Positions 36,292-45,775 of a stretch of DNA of 58,438 nt are shown here, in pieces. Under the pieces are notes generated by a model. The model worked only from the letters and a program-made list of their open reading frames with translations. It was not told the origin of the DNA and did no database searches. Origin of the DNA: Bacteroidales bacterium. Its GTDB lineage: Bacteria; Bacteroidota; Bacteroidia; Bacteroidales; F082. The stretch spans positions 1 through 58,438 of the forward strand of contig JAKSNC010000010.1 of assembly GCA_024400195.1 (NCBI GenBank), written 5' to 3'. The position numbers and the translations under genes are program-made. The first letter of the stretch is position 1. Every line of letters starts with the position of its first letter.

Positions 36292-37035
36292 TTGTTTCCT
36301 TTTTTAAGATACCACGGCGGTAACGACAAGCAACTTGCCCGCTTTGTGAAGAATGTTTTTGGTTTTTATCCTAATAACATAGAGCCGTATCGTCTTGCCT
36401 TCATACACAAATCAGCCGCAGTAAAAAACAACAACGGCATGGTAATGTGCAACGAACGGCTTGAATATCTCGGAGACGCCGTACTGAGTAATGTTGTGGC
36501 AGAATTCCTTTTTAAGAAATACCCCACCAAACAGGAAGGTTTTCTTACAGAAATGCGTGCCCGCATCGTGAGCCGCGCATCACTCAACAAACTATCGTTC
36601 AAATTCGGTTTCGACAAACAAATTGAAATTGCTAATCATAACATTGCACGCAATTCGACCGGTGGAAACGCCTTTGAAGCCTTCTGCGGAGCTCTTTTTC
36701 TTGACAAAGGTTATGATTTTTCCTACAAAATCATCGTGGATAAAATCATCAACGCCTATCTTGATGTCGATGAACTGCAAAACACCGAAACCAACTTCAA
36801 AAGCAGACTTCTCGAATTATGTCAGAAGAAAAAGAAGAAGCTGGAATTCAGAATAGACGAACAACAGAAGGAAAGACGCAATAAATTCTATAAAACGACG
36901 GTTTTCATTGATGACAAACCATACGGTTCCGGCAGCGACTACTCGATAAAGGGAGCCGAACAGATAGCATCAGAGAAAACATGGCATATACTTTTCTGCA
37001 AAGAAAATGAAAAAGAAAACAAAAAATACAGTTAG
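36292..37035 (+). CDS. rnc: Ribonuclease III
   Basis: RNase III processes rRNA and other double-stranded RNA. The 247-residue protein has the signature NERLEYLGDAVLSNVVAEFLF, the second acidic site GNAFEAFCGALFLDKGY, and a C-terminal dsRNA-binding domain (TNFKSRLLELCQKKKKKLEF ... YSIKGAEQIASEKTW). The only plausible start is a TTG at 36292, because no in-frame ATG precedes the conserved region. The 3' end overlaps the next gene by 29 bases. Confidence 0.95.
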   Translation: MFPFLRYHGGNDKQLARFVKNVFGFYPNNIEPYRLAFIHKSAAVKNNNGMVMCNERLEYLGDAVLSNVVAEFLFKKYPTKQEGFLTEMRARIVSRASLNKLSFKFGFDKQIEIANHNIARNSTGGNAFEAFCGALFLDKGYDFSYKIIVDKIINAYLDVDELQNTETNFKSRLLELCQKKKKKLEFRIDEQQKERRNKFYKTTVFIDDKPYGSGSDYSIKGAEQIASEKTWHILFCKENEKENKKYS

Positions 37036-37462
37036 CATGGTGTCTTTCGACGACGTAAAAATCATCGGACTCACCACTACCCTCATTGACTACAAACTCG
37101 CCTTTGCCATCAATGAGAAACTTGGCATACGTTTGGTGCGTTATAAAGACATTTTGTCATACGACGAAAACCCCTATCCTTTCTTCCATTACGATTGTGG
37201 GGAAAACGACAACGCCTACAACCTCATCTCTATAAACGAAAACGGCAAAAACTGGATTAAGTTTCCGATACAGACGGATTTTCTATTCGTAATAAGGAAC
37301 TTTATCACCGAAGACGCCCTCAACGAAAAGATAGCCGCAATTCGCTCCATTCCATACATCTCCTACGCCTACGAAATCGACTTGAACTCAAACGACGATA
37401 TAGGCGAAGTGTTGGAATGTATTGAACTTCACGAAATGAACATCTTTTCAGGTAATGACTAA
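37007..37462 (+). CDS. IPExxxVDY family protein
   Basis: The 151-residue protein matches the small Bacteroidota-specific family found near rnc and pyruvate kinase genes (KIIGLTTTLIDYKLAFAINEKLGIRLVRYKDI, PFFHYDCGENDNAYNLISI). No enzymatic motif or signal peptide is visible and the function is unknown. It overlaps rnc by 29 bases and the convergent pheS by 4 bases, so it is probably the last gene of the acpP-fabF-rnc operon. Confidence 0.7.
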   Translation: MKKKTKNTVSMVSFDDVKIIGLTTTLIDYKLAFAINEKLGIRLVRYKDILSYDENPYPFFHYDCGENDNAYNLISINENGKNWIKFPIQTDFLFVIRNFITEDALNEKIAAIRSIPYISYAYEIDLNSNDDIGEVLECIELHEMNIFSGND

Positions 37463-38472
37463 GCCTGTTCGAACTGTTTCAGGAACCTGATGTCGTTTTC
37501 AAAGAATAGACGCAGGTCGTTGATTTGGTATTTCAACATCGCGATACGCTCGATACCCATACCGAAGGCAAAGCCTGTATATTTTTCGGAATCGATACCG
37601 CTTGACTTCAGGATGTTCGGGTCGCATATACCGCAGCCGAGAATTTCAACCCAGCCTGTGTGTTTACAGACGTTACAACCTTTCCCACCGCATATCTTGC
37701 ATGAGATGTCCATCTCAGCCGATGTCTCAGTGAACGGGAAATATGACGGACGGAAACGGACTTTCGTATCTTCACCGAAGAACTCCTTCACGAAATGATA
37801 AAGTGTCTGCTTCAAATCGGCGAAAGAGACATTCTCATCGATATAAAGTCCCTCAATCTGATGGAAGATACAGTGGGCGCGTGCCGAAATAGCCTCATTT
37901 CTGAAGACGCGTCCCGGGGCGATGATACGAATCGGGAGTTTTCCTTTCTCCATTGCACGCACCTGCACGCTTGATGTATGAGTTCTCAACACCACATCAG
38001 GAGCCTTTGTCACGAAGAAAGTGTCCTGCATATCACGGGCGGGATGGTCGGGCGGAAAGTTAAGTGCCGAGAAGACATGGAAATCGTCTTCAATCTCGGG
38101 ACCTTCGCTTATGACGAACCCGAGACGCTCAAAGATGGTGTTTATCTCGTTTCTCACGATGGTCAGCGGATGTATCGTTCCGGATACACTCTCGACAGGC
38201 ATAGTCATATCGACGGACTCTGTTGCGGTCTGCGTGTTTTCAAACTTCTTCTGCTGTTCATCGATGATGTTTTGGGCACGCGTCTTAAGGTCGTTGAGCA
38301 TTATGCCCATTTCTTTACGCATCTCCGGTGCGACCTGCTTGAAATCATTGAACAAGCCGGCTATAACACCTTTCTTGCTTAGATATTCGATGCGGAATTT
38401 CTCCAAAGAGTCTTTCGTCTCAGCGTTAAAGACTTCAATATCTGATAATATCTTCTGTATTTTGTCTCTCAT
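37459..38472 (-). CDS. pheS: Phenylalanyl-tRNA synthetase alpha subunit
   Basis: PheS holds the class II catalytic core of the PheST heterotetramer. The 337-residue protein has the N-terminal coiled-coil that contacts tRNA, then GPEIEDDFHVFSALNFPPDHPARDM, motif 2 RTHTSSVQVRAM with RNEAISARAHCIFHQIEG, and motif 3 GFAFGMGIERIAML. A four-cysteine insertion (CKICGGKGCNVC) sits near residue 265, as in many bacteria. pheT is not in the window. Its start overlaps the end of the cyclophilin gene by 4 bases. Confidence 0.96.
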   Translation of the reverse strand: MRDKIQKILSDIEVFNAETKDSLEKFRIEYLSKKGVIAGLFNDFKQVAPEMRKEMGIMLNDLKTRAQNIIDEQQKKFENTQTATESVDMTMPVESVSGTIHPLTIVRNEINTIFERLGFVISEGPEIEDDFHVFSALNFPPDHPARDMQDTFFVTKAPDVVLRTHTSSVQVRAMEKGKLPIRIIAPGRVFRNEAISARAHCIFHQIEGLYIDENVSFADLKQTLYHFVKEFFGEDTKVRFRPSYFPFTETSAEMDISCKICGGKGCNVCKHTGWVEILGCGICDPNILKSSGIDSEKYTGFAFGMGIERIAMLKYQINDLRLFFENDIRFLKQFEQA

Positions 38473-39110
38473 TTTCCAAGAATTTCCATTGACATTATAA
38501 CGACTGGTTTAACCGGAACGTTCTGCATGTAGCCTCTCGTGGCTGTTTCAACGCCGGCTATCTTATCAACGACTTCAAGACCTTCTACGACTTCGCCGAA
38601 GACAGTATAGTCATTGTCGAGGAACGGTGTTCCGCCGATAGTCGAATAAACGGCCTTCTCCTCTTCACTGAACTTTTTGTCGTAATACATCGCATAATTG
38701 GTAAAGTCGCGGGCTGTCTGAGGCTTGCCCTGCACGATATAGAACTGGCATCCGCTTGACGCTTTCTGTGGGTTGACCTGATCACCTTGACGTGCTGCCG
38801 CAAGAGCTCCTTTCTTATGTATGTGTTTCTTATTAAATTCGGCCGGAATAGTGTAGCCCGGATCCTGACGACCGTCGGCATTACCGCCGCCCTGAATCAT
38901 AAAATCTTTGATTACGCGATGAAACGGAGAATTATTATACCATCCTTCGTTTATCAACTTGATGAAGTTGTCACGATGAAGCGGCGTGTCGTTGTAGAGT
39001 TTAACTACGATGTCGCCCATATTGGTCTTTATGCGGACCTGAGTTTCCTTTTCCTGTGCTTGCATTGCGATACCTATTAAAAGACAGATGATTAAAAATA
39101 TTTTTTTCAT
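38469..39110 (-). CDS. Exported cyclophilin-type peptidyl-prolyl isomerase
   Basis: The 213-residue protein has a signal peptide (about 1-18, IGIAMQAQ) and a cyclophilin domain with DTPLHRDNFIKLI, FHRVIKDFMIQGGGNADGRQDPG, GCQFYIVQGKP and YTVFGEVVEGLEVVDKIAG. It would fold proteins in the periplasm. The domain carries an insertion with charged residues (YDKKFSEEEKAVYSTIGG), as in other Bacteroidota cyclophilins. It is co-directional with pheS (4-base overlap) and metG (21-base gap). Confidence 0.92.
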   Translation of the reverse strand: MKKIFLIICLLIGIAMQAQEKETQVRIKTNMGDIVVKLYNDTPLHRDNFIKLINEGWYNNSPFHRVIKDFMIQGGGNADGRQDPGYTIPAEFNKKHIHKKGALAAARQGDQVNPQKASSGCQFYIVQGKPQTARDFTNYAMYYDKKFSEEEKAVYSTIGGTPFLDNDYTVFGEVVEGLEVVDKIAGVETATRGYMQNVPVKPVVIMSMEILGK

Positions 39111-39131
39111 TTTTCTTTGATTTTAATTTTA

Positions 39132-41195
39132 TTAACCTACCGAGCATCCCGCCGCCACCAAATCCGAAGGCGTGATAAGCACAAGTCGTCCGTCGCGGTC
39201 TTCTGCCGACAATATCATTCCCTGACTTTCAATGCCTTTCAACTTGCGAGGCGCAAAATTCGCTATAAAACAGACTTGTTTTCCGACGAGTTTTTCAGGT
39301 TCGGTGTAGTATTTAGCTATGCCTGACACGATAGTACGTTTTTCGGCTCCGTCATCTATGAGGAACTGAAGCAGTTTGTCGGCTTTAGGCACTTTGGCGC
39401 ATTCGAGGACCGTTCCGACGCGGATATCAACCTTTCCGAAATCGTCAAATGAGACGGTCGGTTTTGTTTCAGCTGGTTTCCAAGCGTTGAGTTCATTGGT
39501 TTTCTTAGCGTCTTCCAACTTCTTCATCTGTGCTTCTATCGCGGCATCTTCAATCTTTTCAAACAAAAGCGTCGGCTGGTTGACGGTGTGTCCGGCCTCG
39601 ATCAGAGTCGTTTTTTCTGCGTCGTTCCATCCATTTTGCTTGATATTCAACATATCTTGCAGTTTTTTTGCGCTAAAGGGCAGGAATGGTTCTGAAAGAA
39701 GTGCGAGTTTGGCGACAATCTGAAGCGAAATATTCATCACCGTTGCGACGCGTTCAGGATTCGTCTTGATTTGCTTCCACGGCTCGTTTTTTGTGAGATA
39801 AACGTTGCCCAAACGTGCGAGATTCATCAGTTCTGAAAGGGCTTCGCGGAATTTATATATCTCGATTAGTTTGCCTATTTTTGCCGGATATTCGTTCATT
39901 TCGGCAATAGTCTCCTTATCAGATTCGTCGAGGTTTTCGGCTGCCGGAACAATTCCTCCGTAGAATTTATGTGTAAGAACTAATGTTCTATTGACGAAGT
40001 TTCCGAATATGGCGAGAAGCTCGTTATTGTTGCGGTCCTGAAAGTCCTTCCACGTGAAGTTATTATCTTTCGTTTCCGGTGCATTAGCTGTGAGGACGTA
40101 ACGAAGCACATCCTGTTTTCCGGGGAAGTCAGTAAGATATTCGTGGAGCCATACAGCCCAGTTGCGTGATGTGGAAATCTTATCGTTTTCGAGGTTAAGA
40201 AATTCGTTTGCCGGCACGTTTTCCGGAAGGATATAACCATCGCCGTAGGCTTTAAGCATACATGGAAATATGATGCAGTGGAAGACTATGTTGTCTTTCC
40301 CGATAAAATGGACAAGTTGAGTATCAGGATTTTTCCACCATTTTTCCCAATCACCGCCGTTTTTCTCGCAATATTCTATTGTGTTCGAGATATATCCGAT
40401 AGGAGCATCAAACCAGACGTAGAGGACTTTTCCCGATGCTTCGTCGAGTGGGACTGGAACGCCCCAATCAAGGTCGCGGGTGACGGCGCGAGGCTGAAGT
40501 CCGCTGTCTAACCAACTCTTCACCTGTCCGTAAACATTAGGCTTCCACTCTTTATGGCCTTCGAGAATCCATTCGCGGAGCCAGTTTTCGTATTGTTCGA
40601 GAGGAAGATACCAGTGTTTTGTCGGTTTTTTGACGAGTTGTGCGCCGCTTATCGTGGAATGTGGGTTTATAAGTTCGTCGGGGCTGAGTGACGAGCCGCA
40701 TTTTTCGCACTGGTCGCCGTAAGCGCGATCGTTGCCACATTTCGGGCAGGTGCCCATGATATATCTGTCGGAAAGGAATTTATTGCGTTCCGGATCGAAG
40801 AACTGTTCCGTTTCTTTTTCTACAAACTTGCCGTCGTCATAAAGTTTCTTGAAGAAGGCTGCTGCCGTTTTGTGGTGAGTATCAGAGCTTGTGCGGGAAT
40901 AGATGTCGTAACTCATTCCGAGTTCTTCGAACGAATCCTTGATTATCTTATGGTATCTGTCAACGACATCCTGAGGCGTGACGCCTTCTTTTTCGGCTTT
41001 GATGGTGATTGGCACGCCGTGTTCATCGGAGCCGCCAACGAAGAGTACTTCTTTGCCTTTCAGACGAAGGTAACGTACAAAAGTATCAGCGGGAACATAA
41101 ACGCCGGCAAGGTGTCCGATATGCACCGGACCGTTGGCGTATGGCAGTGCCGTTGTGACCGTATAACGTTTGGCTTTTTTATCGCAATTTTCCAT
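39132..41195 (-). CDS. metG: Methionyl-tRNA synthetase
   Basis: The 687-residue class I synthetase has the HIGH motif in [13 protein letters not shown], a zinc site with two CxxC knuckles (CPKCG, CEKCG), [15 protein letters not shown], a KMSKS variant DKISTSRNW, and a C-terminal EMAP-II-like tRNA-binding domain ([23 protein letters not shown]) that supports dimerisation. It is complete. A -7 box lies at 41221-41228. It probably leads an operon with the cyclophilin gene and pheS. Confidence 0.97.
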   Translation of the reverse strand: MENCDKKAKRYTVTTALPYANGPVHIGHLAGVYVPADTFVRYLRLKGKEVLFVGGSDEHGVPITIKAEKEGVTPQDVVDRYHKIIKDSFEELGMSYDIYSRTSSDTHHKTAAAFFKKLYDDGKFVEKETEQFFDPERNKFLSDRYIMGTCPKCGNDRAYGDQCEKCGSSLSPDELINPHSTISGAQLVKKPTKHWYLPLEQYENWLREWILEGHKEWKPNVYGQVKSWLDSGLQPRAVTRDLDWGVPVPLDEASGKVLYVWFDAPIGYISNTIEYCEKNGGDWEKWWKNPDTQLVHFIGKDNIVFHCIIFPCMLKAYGDGYILPENVPANEFLNLENDKISTSRNWAVWLHEYLTDFPGKQDVLRYVLTANAPETKDNNFTWKDFQDRNNNELLAIFGNFVNRTLVLTHKFYGGIVPAAENLDESDKETIAEMNEYPAKIGKLIEIYKFREALSELMNLARLGNVYLTKNEPWKQIKTNPERVATVMNISLQIVAKLALLSEPFLPFSAKKLQDMLNIKQNGWNDAEKTTLIEAGHTVNQPTLLFEKIEDAAIEAQMKKLEDAKKTNELNAWKPAETKPTVSFDDFGKVDIRVGTVLECAKVPKADKLLQFLIDDGAEKRTIVSGIAKYYTEPEKLVGKQVCFIANFAPRKLKGIESQGMILSAEDRDGRLVLITPSDLVAAGCSVG

Positions 41196-41220
41196 AAATA
41201 GGATGAAATATTAAAACTTG

Positions 41221-41228
41221 CAAAGATA
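41221..41228 (-). promoter_or_regulatory. -7 promoter box of metG
   Basis: TATCTTTG on the minus strand, 26 bases upstream of the metG start. Confidence 0.55.
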
Positions 41229-41315
41229 CGAAAAAAAGAAGATAGAATTTAGAAGGTAGAATTTAGAATATTTTTCGATTCCAATATCTGTAAGATGTCT
41301 TCCGAATAGACAGAG

Positions 41316-41355
41316 TGACATTTTGTCATATATTTCGTCTGGCACGAAGGTTGAC
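41316..41355 (+). promoter_or_regulatory. dnaK upstream region with palindrome and sigma-54-like element
   Basis: TGACATTTTGTCA (41316-41328) is a perfect 5-bp inverted repeat with 3-base spacer. Eleven bases later TGGCACG-AAGG-TTGAC (41340-41355) matches the sigma-54 layout TGGCACG-N4-TTGC except at the last conserved base (A for C). No TAnnTTTG box precedes dnaK in a suitable place. A start site near 41367 would leave a leader of about 50 bases. Confidence 0.4.
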
Positions 41356-41415
41356 AAATCGGGCGCGTTTTTGATTAAAAATTATAGTAACAATTAAAAA
41401 TAGGAGAACAAAATT

Positions 41416-43350
41416 ATGTCTAAAATCATTGGTATAGACTTAGGAACAACTAACTCGTGTGTTGCCGTCATGGAAGGCAACGAGCCTCTTGTCATAGCGA
41501 ACAGCGAAGGTCACCGCACGACACCTTCAATTGAGGCTTTCACTGAAAACGGCGAACGCAAAGTCGGAGAACCTGCCAAACGTCAGGCCATCACGAACCC
41601 GCTGAAGACCATTTACTCCATCAAACGCTTTATGGGAGAGACTTTCGACAAGGTTCAGAACGAAATAAAGAGAGTGCCTTATAAAGTGGTGCAAGGTCCT
41701 AATAACACGCCTCGTATCGACATCGACGGTCGTCTTTACAGCCCTCAGGAAATTTCTGCAATGACGCTTCAGAAGATGAAGAAAACCGCCGAAGACTACC
41801 TCGGACAGACTGTTACAGAAGCAGTTATCACTGTACCGGCATATTTCAGCGATTCACAGCGTCAGGCTACAAAGGAAGCCGGCGAGATTGCAGGCCTCAA
41901 AGTACGCCGTATCATCAACGAACCTACGGCAGCCGCACTCGCATACGGTCTCGACAAGAAGAAGAATGATGCCAAAGTCGCGGTGTATGACCTCGGCGGC
42001 GGAACATTCGATATATCGATTCTCGAACTCGGAGACGGTGTCTTTGAAGTCAAATCGACCAACGGAAACACACACCTCGGTGGTGACGACTTTGATGAGA
42101 AAATCATCAACTGGCTTGCAGAAGAATTTATGAGTGAGGAAAATATCGACCTCCGCAAGGACCCGATGTCGCTCCAACGCCTGAAAGAAGCTGCCGAAAA
42201 AGCCAAGATAGAACTTTCATCATCAACGGAGACGGAGATAAACCTGCCTTACATCACAGCCACACAAAGCGGTCCAAAGCACCTTTTGCGCAAGCTTTCA
42301 AGAGCGAAATTCGAGCAGCTCTGCGACGACCTCATCCGTGCGACTATCGAGCCGTGCCGCAAGGCTTTGGAAGATGCCAAGATGAGTGTTAACGACATTG
42401 ACGACGTCATTCTCGTCGGCGGTTCGACACGTATTCCCGCCATTCAGAACATTGTGCGCGACTTCTTCAAGAAAGAGCCGTCGAAAGGTGTCAATCCCGA
42501 CGAAGTAGTAGCTATCGGAGCCGCAATCCAAGGTGGTGTCCTCACCGGTGAAGTCAAAGACGTGCTTCTGCTTGACGTGACTCCGCTTTCACTCGGAATC
42601 GAGACACTCGGCGGTGTGATGACAAAACTCATCGATGCCAACACGACCATACCGACCAAGAAATCGGAAGTCTTCTCGACAGCGGCTGACAACCAGCCTT
42701 CGGTTGAGATACACGTCCTTCAGGGCGAGCGTCCGATGGCGGCCCAGAACAAGACTATCGGAAGATTCAACTTGGACAGCATACCTCCGGCGCCGCGTGG
42801 TGTCCCGCAAATCGAAGTGACGTTTGACATTGACGCCAACGGAATACTCAACGTTTCGGCAAAAGACAAGGCCACAGGCAAGGCACAGAGCATCCGTATC
42901 GAGGCATCGTCGGGACTAAGCGAGGACGAAATCAAGAGAATGAAGGCTGATGCCGAAGCCAATGCCGAAGCTGATAAGAAGGAACGCGAGCGCATCGACA
43001 AGCTCAACACAGCCGACGCCATGATATTTAACACTGAGAAACAGCTTAAAGAATATGGCGACAAACTGCCGACAGATAAGAAAGGCGAAATTGAGTCGGC
43101 ATTGTCGAAACTCAAGGAAGCCCATAAGAATCAAGACATTGCAGGTATTGACGCAGCTATGGCGGAGATGAACGCCATCTGGCAGAAAGCCAGTGAAGAG
43201 ATGTACAAGAACGCCGGTGCCCAAGGCGGCCCTCAAGGCCCTGGATTTGACCCGAACAACATGGGAGGAAACCCGAACGCGGGTCAGCAGAACAACAGCA
43301 GCAAACCTGACGACGAAGTTCAAGATGTTGACTTCGAGGAAGTGAAGTAA
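41416..43350 (+). CDS. dnaK: Molecular chaperone DnaK
   Basis: Hsp70 binds unfolded peptides with ATP-driven cycling. The 644-residue protein has the actin-like ATPase motifs [33 protein letters not shown] and [15 protein letters not shown], the peptide-binding domain ([19 protein letters not shown]), a helical lid and a Gly/Asn/Gln-rich tail ending [13 protein letters not shown]. It is complete. grpE and dnaJ are not adjacent, so it is transcribed alone and ends at an intrinsic terminator. Confidence 0.98.
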   Translation: MSKIIGIDLGTTNSCVAVMEGNEPLVIANSEGHRTTPSIEAFTENGERKVGEPAKRQAITNPLKTIYSIKRFMGETFDKVQNEIKRVPYKVVQGPNNTPRIDIDGRLYSPQEISAMTLQKMKKTAEDYLGQTVTEAVITVPAYFSDSQRQATKEAGEIAGLKVRRIINEPTAAALAYGLDKKKNDAKVAVYDLGGGTFDISILELGDGVFEVKSTNGNTHLGGDDFDEKIINWLAEEFMSEENIDLRKDPMSLQRLKEAAEKAKIELSSSTETEINLPYITATQSGPKHLLRKLSRAKFEQLCDDLIRATIEPCRKALEDAKMSVNDIDDVILVGGSTRIPAIQNIVRDFFKKEPSKGVNPDEVVAIGAAIQGGVLTGEVKDVLLLDVTPLSLGIETLGGVMTKLIDANTTIPTKKSEVFSTAADNQPSVEIHVLQGERPMAAQNKTIGRFNLDSIPPAPRGVPQIEVTFDIDANGILNVSAKDKATGKAQSIRIEASSGLSEDEIKRMKADAEANAEADKKERERIDKLNTADAMIFNTEKQLKEYGDKLPTDKKGEIESALSKLKEAHKNQDIAGIDAAMAEMNAIWQKASEEMYKNAGAQGGPQGPGFDPNNMGGNPNAGQQNNSSKPDDEVQDVDFEEVK

Positions 43351-43367
43351 GGTTTGCAGGTGATAAG

Positions 43368-43408
43368 AAAAAAGCCGCAAAGGAAAAATTTCCTTTGCGG
43401 CTTTTTTT
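43368..43408. terminator. Intrinsic terminator between dnaK and the polysaccharide genes
   Basis: A 13-bp perfect stem (GCCGCAAAGGAAA with its complement) with A-run before and T-run after lies 18 bases after the dnaK stop. It can also stop minus-strand transcripts from the gene ending at 43459. Confidence 0.9.
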
Positions 43409-43458
43409 GGTCTATAGGTCAATAACGGATGTATCCATATCACATCTGTTACTGGTTT

Positions 43459-44727
43459 TTATAATCTTCCATCCACAATGTTCCTATCCAACGTGCACTT
43501 CACATCAAAGACGACATGCTGCGGCTTGAGCAAAGTTTCTACGTCAAGATTTGCAAATTTCTTGTGGGCAACGGCGGCAATACAGGCATCAAACGTCTGT
43601 TTAGGCAGTTCATTGACTACACTTATTCCATATTCACGTTTCACAATTTCTGAATCTGCCCAAGGGTCGTAAATAGTGATGTTGAGGTTATATTCTTTCA
43701 GAGCCTTGTAAATGTCGATAACCTTTGTGTTTCGTACATCCGAGCAGTTCTCCTTGAAAGTAAAACCGAGAATCAGAACATTTGAATTCTGCACTTGGAT
43801 ACCCTTCTTAATCATTAGTTTAATGGTCTGATTTGCAACGTATTCGCCCATTCCGTCATTCATTCTGCGACCGGCAAGGATAATTTCCGGATTGTAGCCG
43901 TATGCCTGAGCACCTTGAGCTAAATAATAAGGATCAACACCGATGCAATGGCCTCCGACAAGTCCCGGACGGAAAGGCAGAAAGTTCCACTTAGTACCGG
44001 CTGCCTCAAGAACATCAAGAGTATCAATACCCATACGACCGAATATCTTTGACAGTTCGTTGACAAAAGCGATATTTATGTCCCTCTGACTGTTTTCAAT
44101 AACCTTGGCAGCTTCGGCCACTTTTATTGAAGGCGCAAGATGAGTTCCGGCCGTGATAACAGAAGAATAAACATCATTCACATACTTTCCAATCTCTGGA
44201 GTTGAACCGGAAGTCACTTTCTTGATATGTTCAACGGTATGCTGCTTGTCGCCGGGATTAATACGCTCAGGAGAATAACCGGCAAAGAAGTCAACATTTA
44301 TCTTCAATCCTGACACTTTCTCAACTACGGGAATGCACTCGTTTTCAGTAACTCCGGGATAAACTGTTGATTCATAACAAACGACATCGCCCTTGCTGAT
44401 GACTTTACCAACTATGGTTGATGCTCCATAAAGTGGAGTTAGGTCGGGATTGTTGTGCTCATCTACAGGAGTAGGAACTGCAACCACATAGAAGTTGCAA
44501 TCCTTAATCTTCTCAATGTCTGATGTGCAGATGAATCCGTGATTATTGATTGCATTATAAAGGAGGTCATCATCTACCTCAAGAGTCGCATCATGACCTG
44601 CCATAAGGGAATCAACACGCGTCTGATTCATGTCGAATCCGATGGTTTTATATTTCGTTGAGAAGAGTCTTGCAAGCGGGAGACCCACATAGCCAAGACC
44701 TATCACGCAAATTTTAGTCTGTTTCAT
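43459..44727 (-). CDS. UDP-N-acetyl-hexosamine dehydrogenase (TviB/WbpO type)
   Basis: The 422-residue NAD-dependent enzyme oxidises C6 of a UDP-N-acetyl sugar to the uronic acid. It has the N-terminal Rossmann motif KICVIGLGYVGLPLARLFS, VAVPTPVDEHNNPDLTPL, YESTVYPGVTENECIPV, the catalytic cysteine in GGHCIGVDPYY, and a C-terminal UDP-binding domain (LGFTFKENCSDVRNTKVIDI). These blocks fit the TviB/WbpO group (UDP-GlcNAc or UDP-GalNAc to the uronate) better than UDP-glucose dehydrogenase. It differs from the wecC gene 1 kb upstream, so two uronates may be made. Confidence 0.88.
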   Translation of the reverse strand: MKQTKICVIGLGYVGLPLARLFSTKYKTIGFDMNQTRVDSLMAGHDATLEVDDDLLYNAINNHGFICTSDIEKIKDCNFYVVAVPTPVDEHNNPDLTPLYGASTIVGKVISKGDVVCYESTVYPGVTENECIPVVEKVSGLKINVDFFAGYSPERINPGDKQHTVEHIKKVTSGSTPEIGKYVNDVYSSVITAGTHLAPSIKVAEAAKVIENSQRDINIAFVNELSKIFGRMGIDTLDVLEAAGTKWNFLPFRPGLVGGHCIGVDPYYLAQGAQAYGYNPEIILAGRRMNDGMGEYVANQTIKLMIKKGIQVQNSNVLILGFTFKENCSDVRNTKVIDIYKALKEYNLNITIYDPWADSEIVKREYGISVVNELPKQTFDACIAAVAHKKFANLDVETLLKPQHVVFDVKCTLDRNIVDGRL

Positions 44728-44754
44728 TATATTGATTTTTATCAGGATTGGTTG

Positions 44755-44815
44755 TTAAATTCGATATGATCCTTTTATCGGACAGATGTTGTGGCAAGTA
44801 CAACCTTGCCTTTCA
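44755..44815 (-). pseudogene. Remnant of a second wecC 3' end
   Basis: On the minus strand about 62 bases align end to end with the last 66 bases of the intact wecC gene at 45776. Sixteen bases are identical (CCACAACATCTGTCCG), there is one 4-base deletion, and the stop is in the same place. Translated in two frames it reads LKGKVVL and then HNICPIKGSYRI-stop, against LKGKVIL ... HNICPLESVYHI-stop in the intact gene. It is thus the decayed tail of a different wecC allele. It starts within the stop codon of the ATPase/STAS-like gene. Confidence 0.85.
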
Positions 44816-45769
44816 ATTGTTATAGCACCTATATCTTCTTTGAATTGCGACCAAAACACTGCGTTCTGCCATTGGTGTGAGATTCCGGAAAGTGATAAAC
44901 TGCTTCAACTTGTCCATAGGAAATTCCAGCAACAATTTTGCAATACACTCATCGGCAAATGAGTTAGAAACAACATTTACTCCGGAAAAATCCAGTGCGA
45001 TGCAAAGGTTCTGTCTAATAGTAGAAAGAATCTCCTCCCGTATCCTTGCTCCCATTTCCCGTGTACCGAAATCCGTACCATATTTTGAAAAATTCAACGT
45101 TACGTCAGCAGTGGAACCTTTCCATAATCCTTCTAACTCATCGACCTCGACAAAAGATTCATTGTATTCTGTTTCAGCGTCAGTACGATGATCCACTACT
45201 TCATTGGGATCAATCTCCTTTGAAGTGGATATCTCCATATAAACAATGGTACCCTGCCAGAATCCGTTTTCAATAACTATGGTTTCGCCACCCTTACTGA
45301 TAAGTTTGTGATTACCTGAATGAATGATGAATTGAAGCCCGACATCTTTCATCAACCGAGAAGTAGCATACAAACCGAATCCCATCCCTTTTCCATCAGT
45401 TACGGAGTCTTGGAGGCATAATTGTAAGGCTTCTTCCTCTTTGACATTACGGAATTTCTCATTCTCGGCAAGGGATTCTCTGATTCCAACCCCATCATCT
45501 GCAATCAAAACGCGGAGAACTTCTTCTCCAGAATCGAAATGCGTCATGGCCGTTCCTATCGGTCTTCCGGAATGAATATGTACATTGTCAAGGATTTCGT
45601 AGAAGCAATAACTCAATGCCTGCAACACACTGACCTCAATTTCAAAATGGGATGTCAGGGTCTTAAGTACATTCTGATAGACATCGTTGAGTGTATGGGC
45701 ATCAAAAACGTCTATACTGACATTTTGCCGATTATCAAAATATTGTTTAAGTAAAAACGCGACGTTCAT
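44813..45769 (-). CDS. HATPase plus STAS-like (DUF4325) regulatory protein
   Basis: The 318-residue protein joins a GHKL-type ATP-binding domain (about 35-165) to a C-terminal STAS-like DUF4325 domain (about 225-310). The ATP site shows the N-box FYEILDNVHIHS, then IADDGVGIRES and GKGMGFGLYATSRL. The DUF4325 part shows FGTREMGARIREEIL and IALDFSGVNVVSNSFADECIAKLL. No phospho-acceptor histidine domain or membrane segment is seen, so it may act as an anti-sigma-type or switch protein. It starts 6 bases after wecC inside the polysaccharide region. Its stop codon lies at the junction with the wecC remnant, so its C-terminus may have been set by recombination. Confidence 0.78.
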   Translation of the reverse strand: MNVAFLLKQYFDNRQNVSIDVFDAHTLNDVYQNVLKTLTSHFEIEVSVLQALSYCFYEILDNVHIHSGRPIGTAMTHFDSGEEVLRVLIADDGVGIRESLAENEKFRNVKEEEALQLCLQDSVTDGKGMGFGLYATSRLMKDVGLQFIIHSGNHKLISKGGETIVIENGFWQGTIVYMEISTSKEIDPNEVVDHRTDAETEYNESFVEVDELEGLWKGSTADVTLNFSKYGTDFGTREMGARIREEILSTIRQNLCIALDFSGVNVVSNSFADECIAKLLLEFPMDKLKQFITFRNLTPMAERSVLVAIQRRYRCYNN

Positions 45770-45775
45770 TATTTT

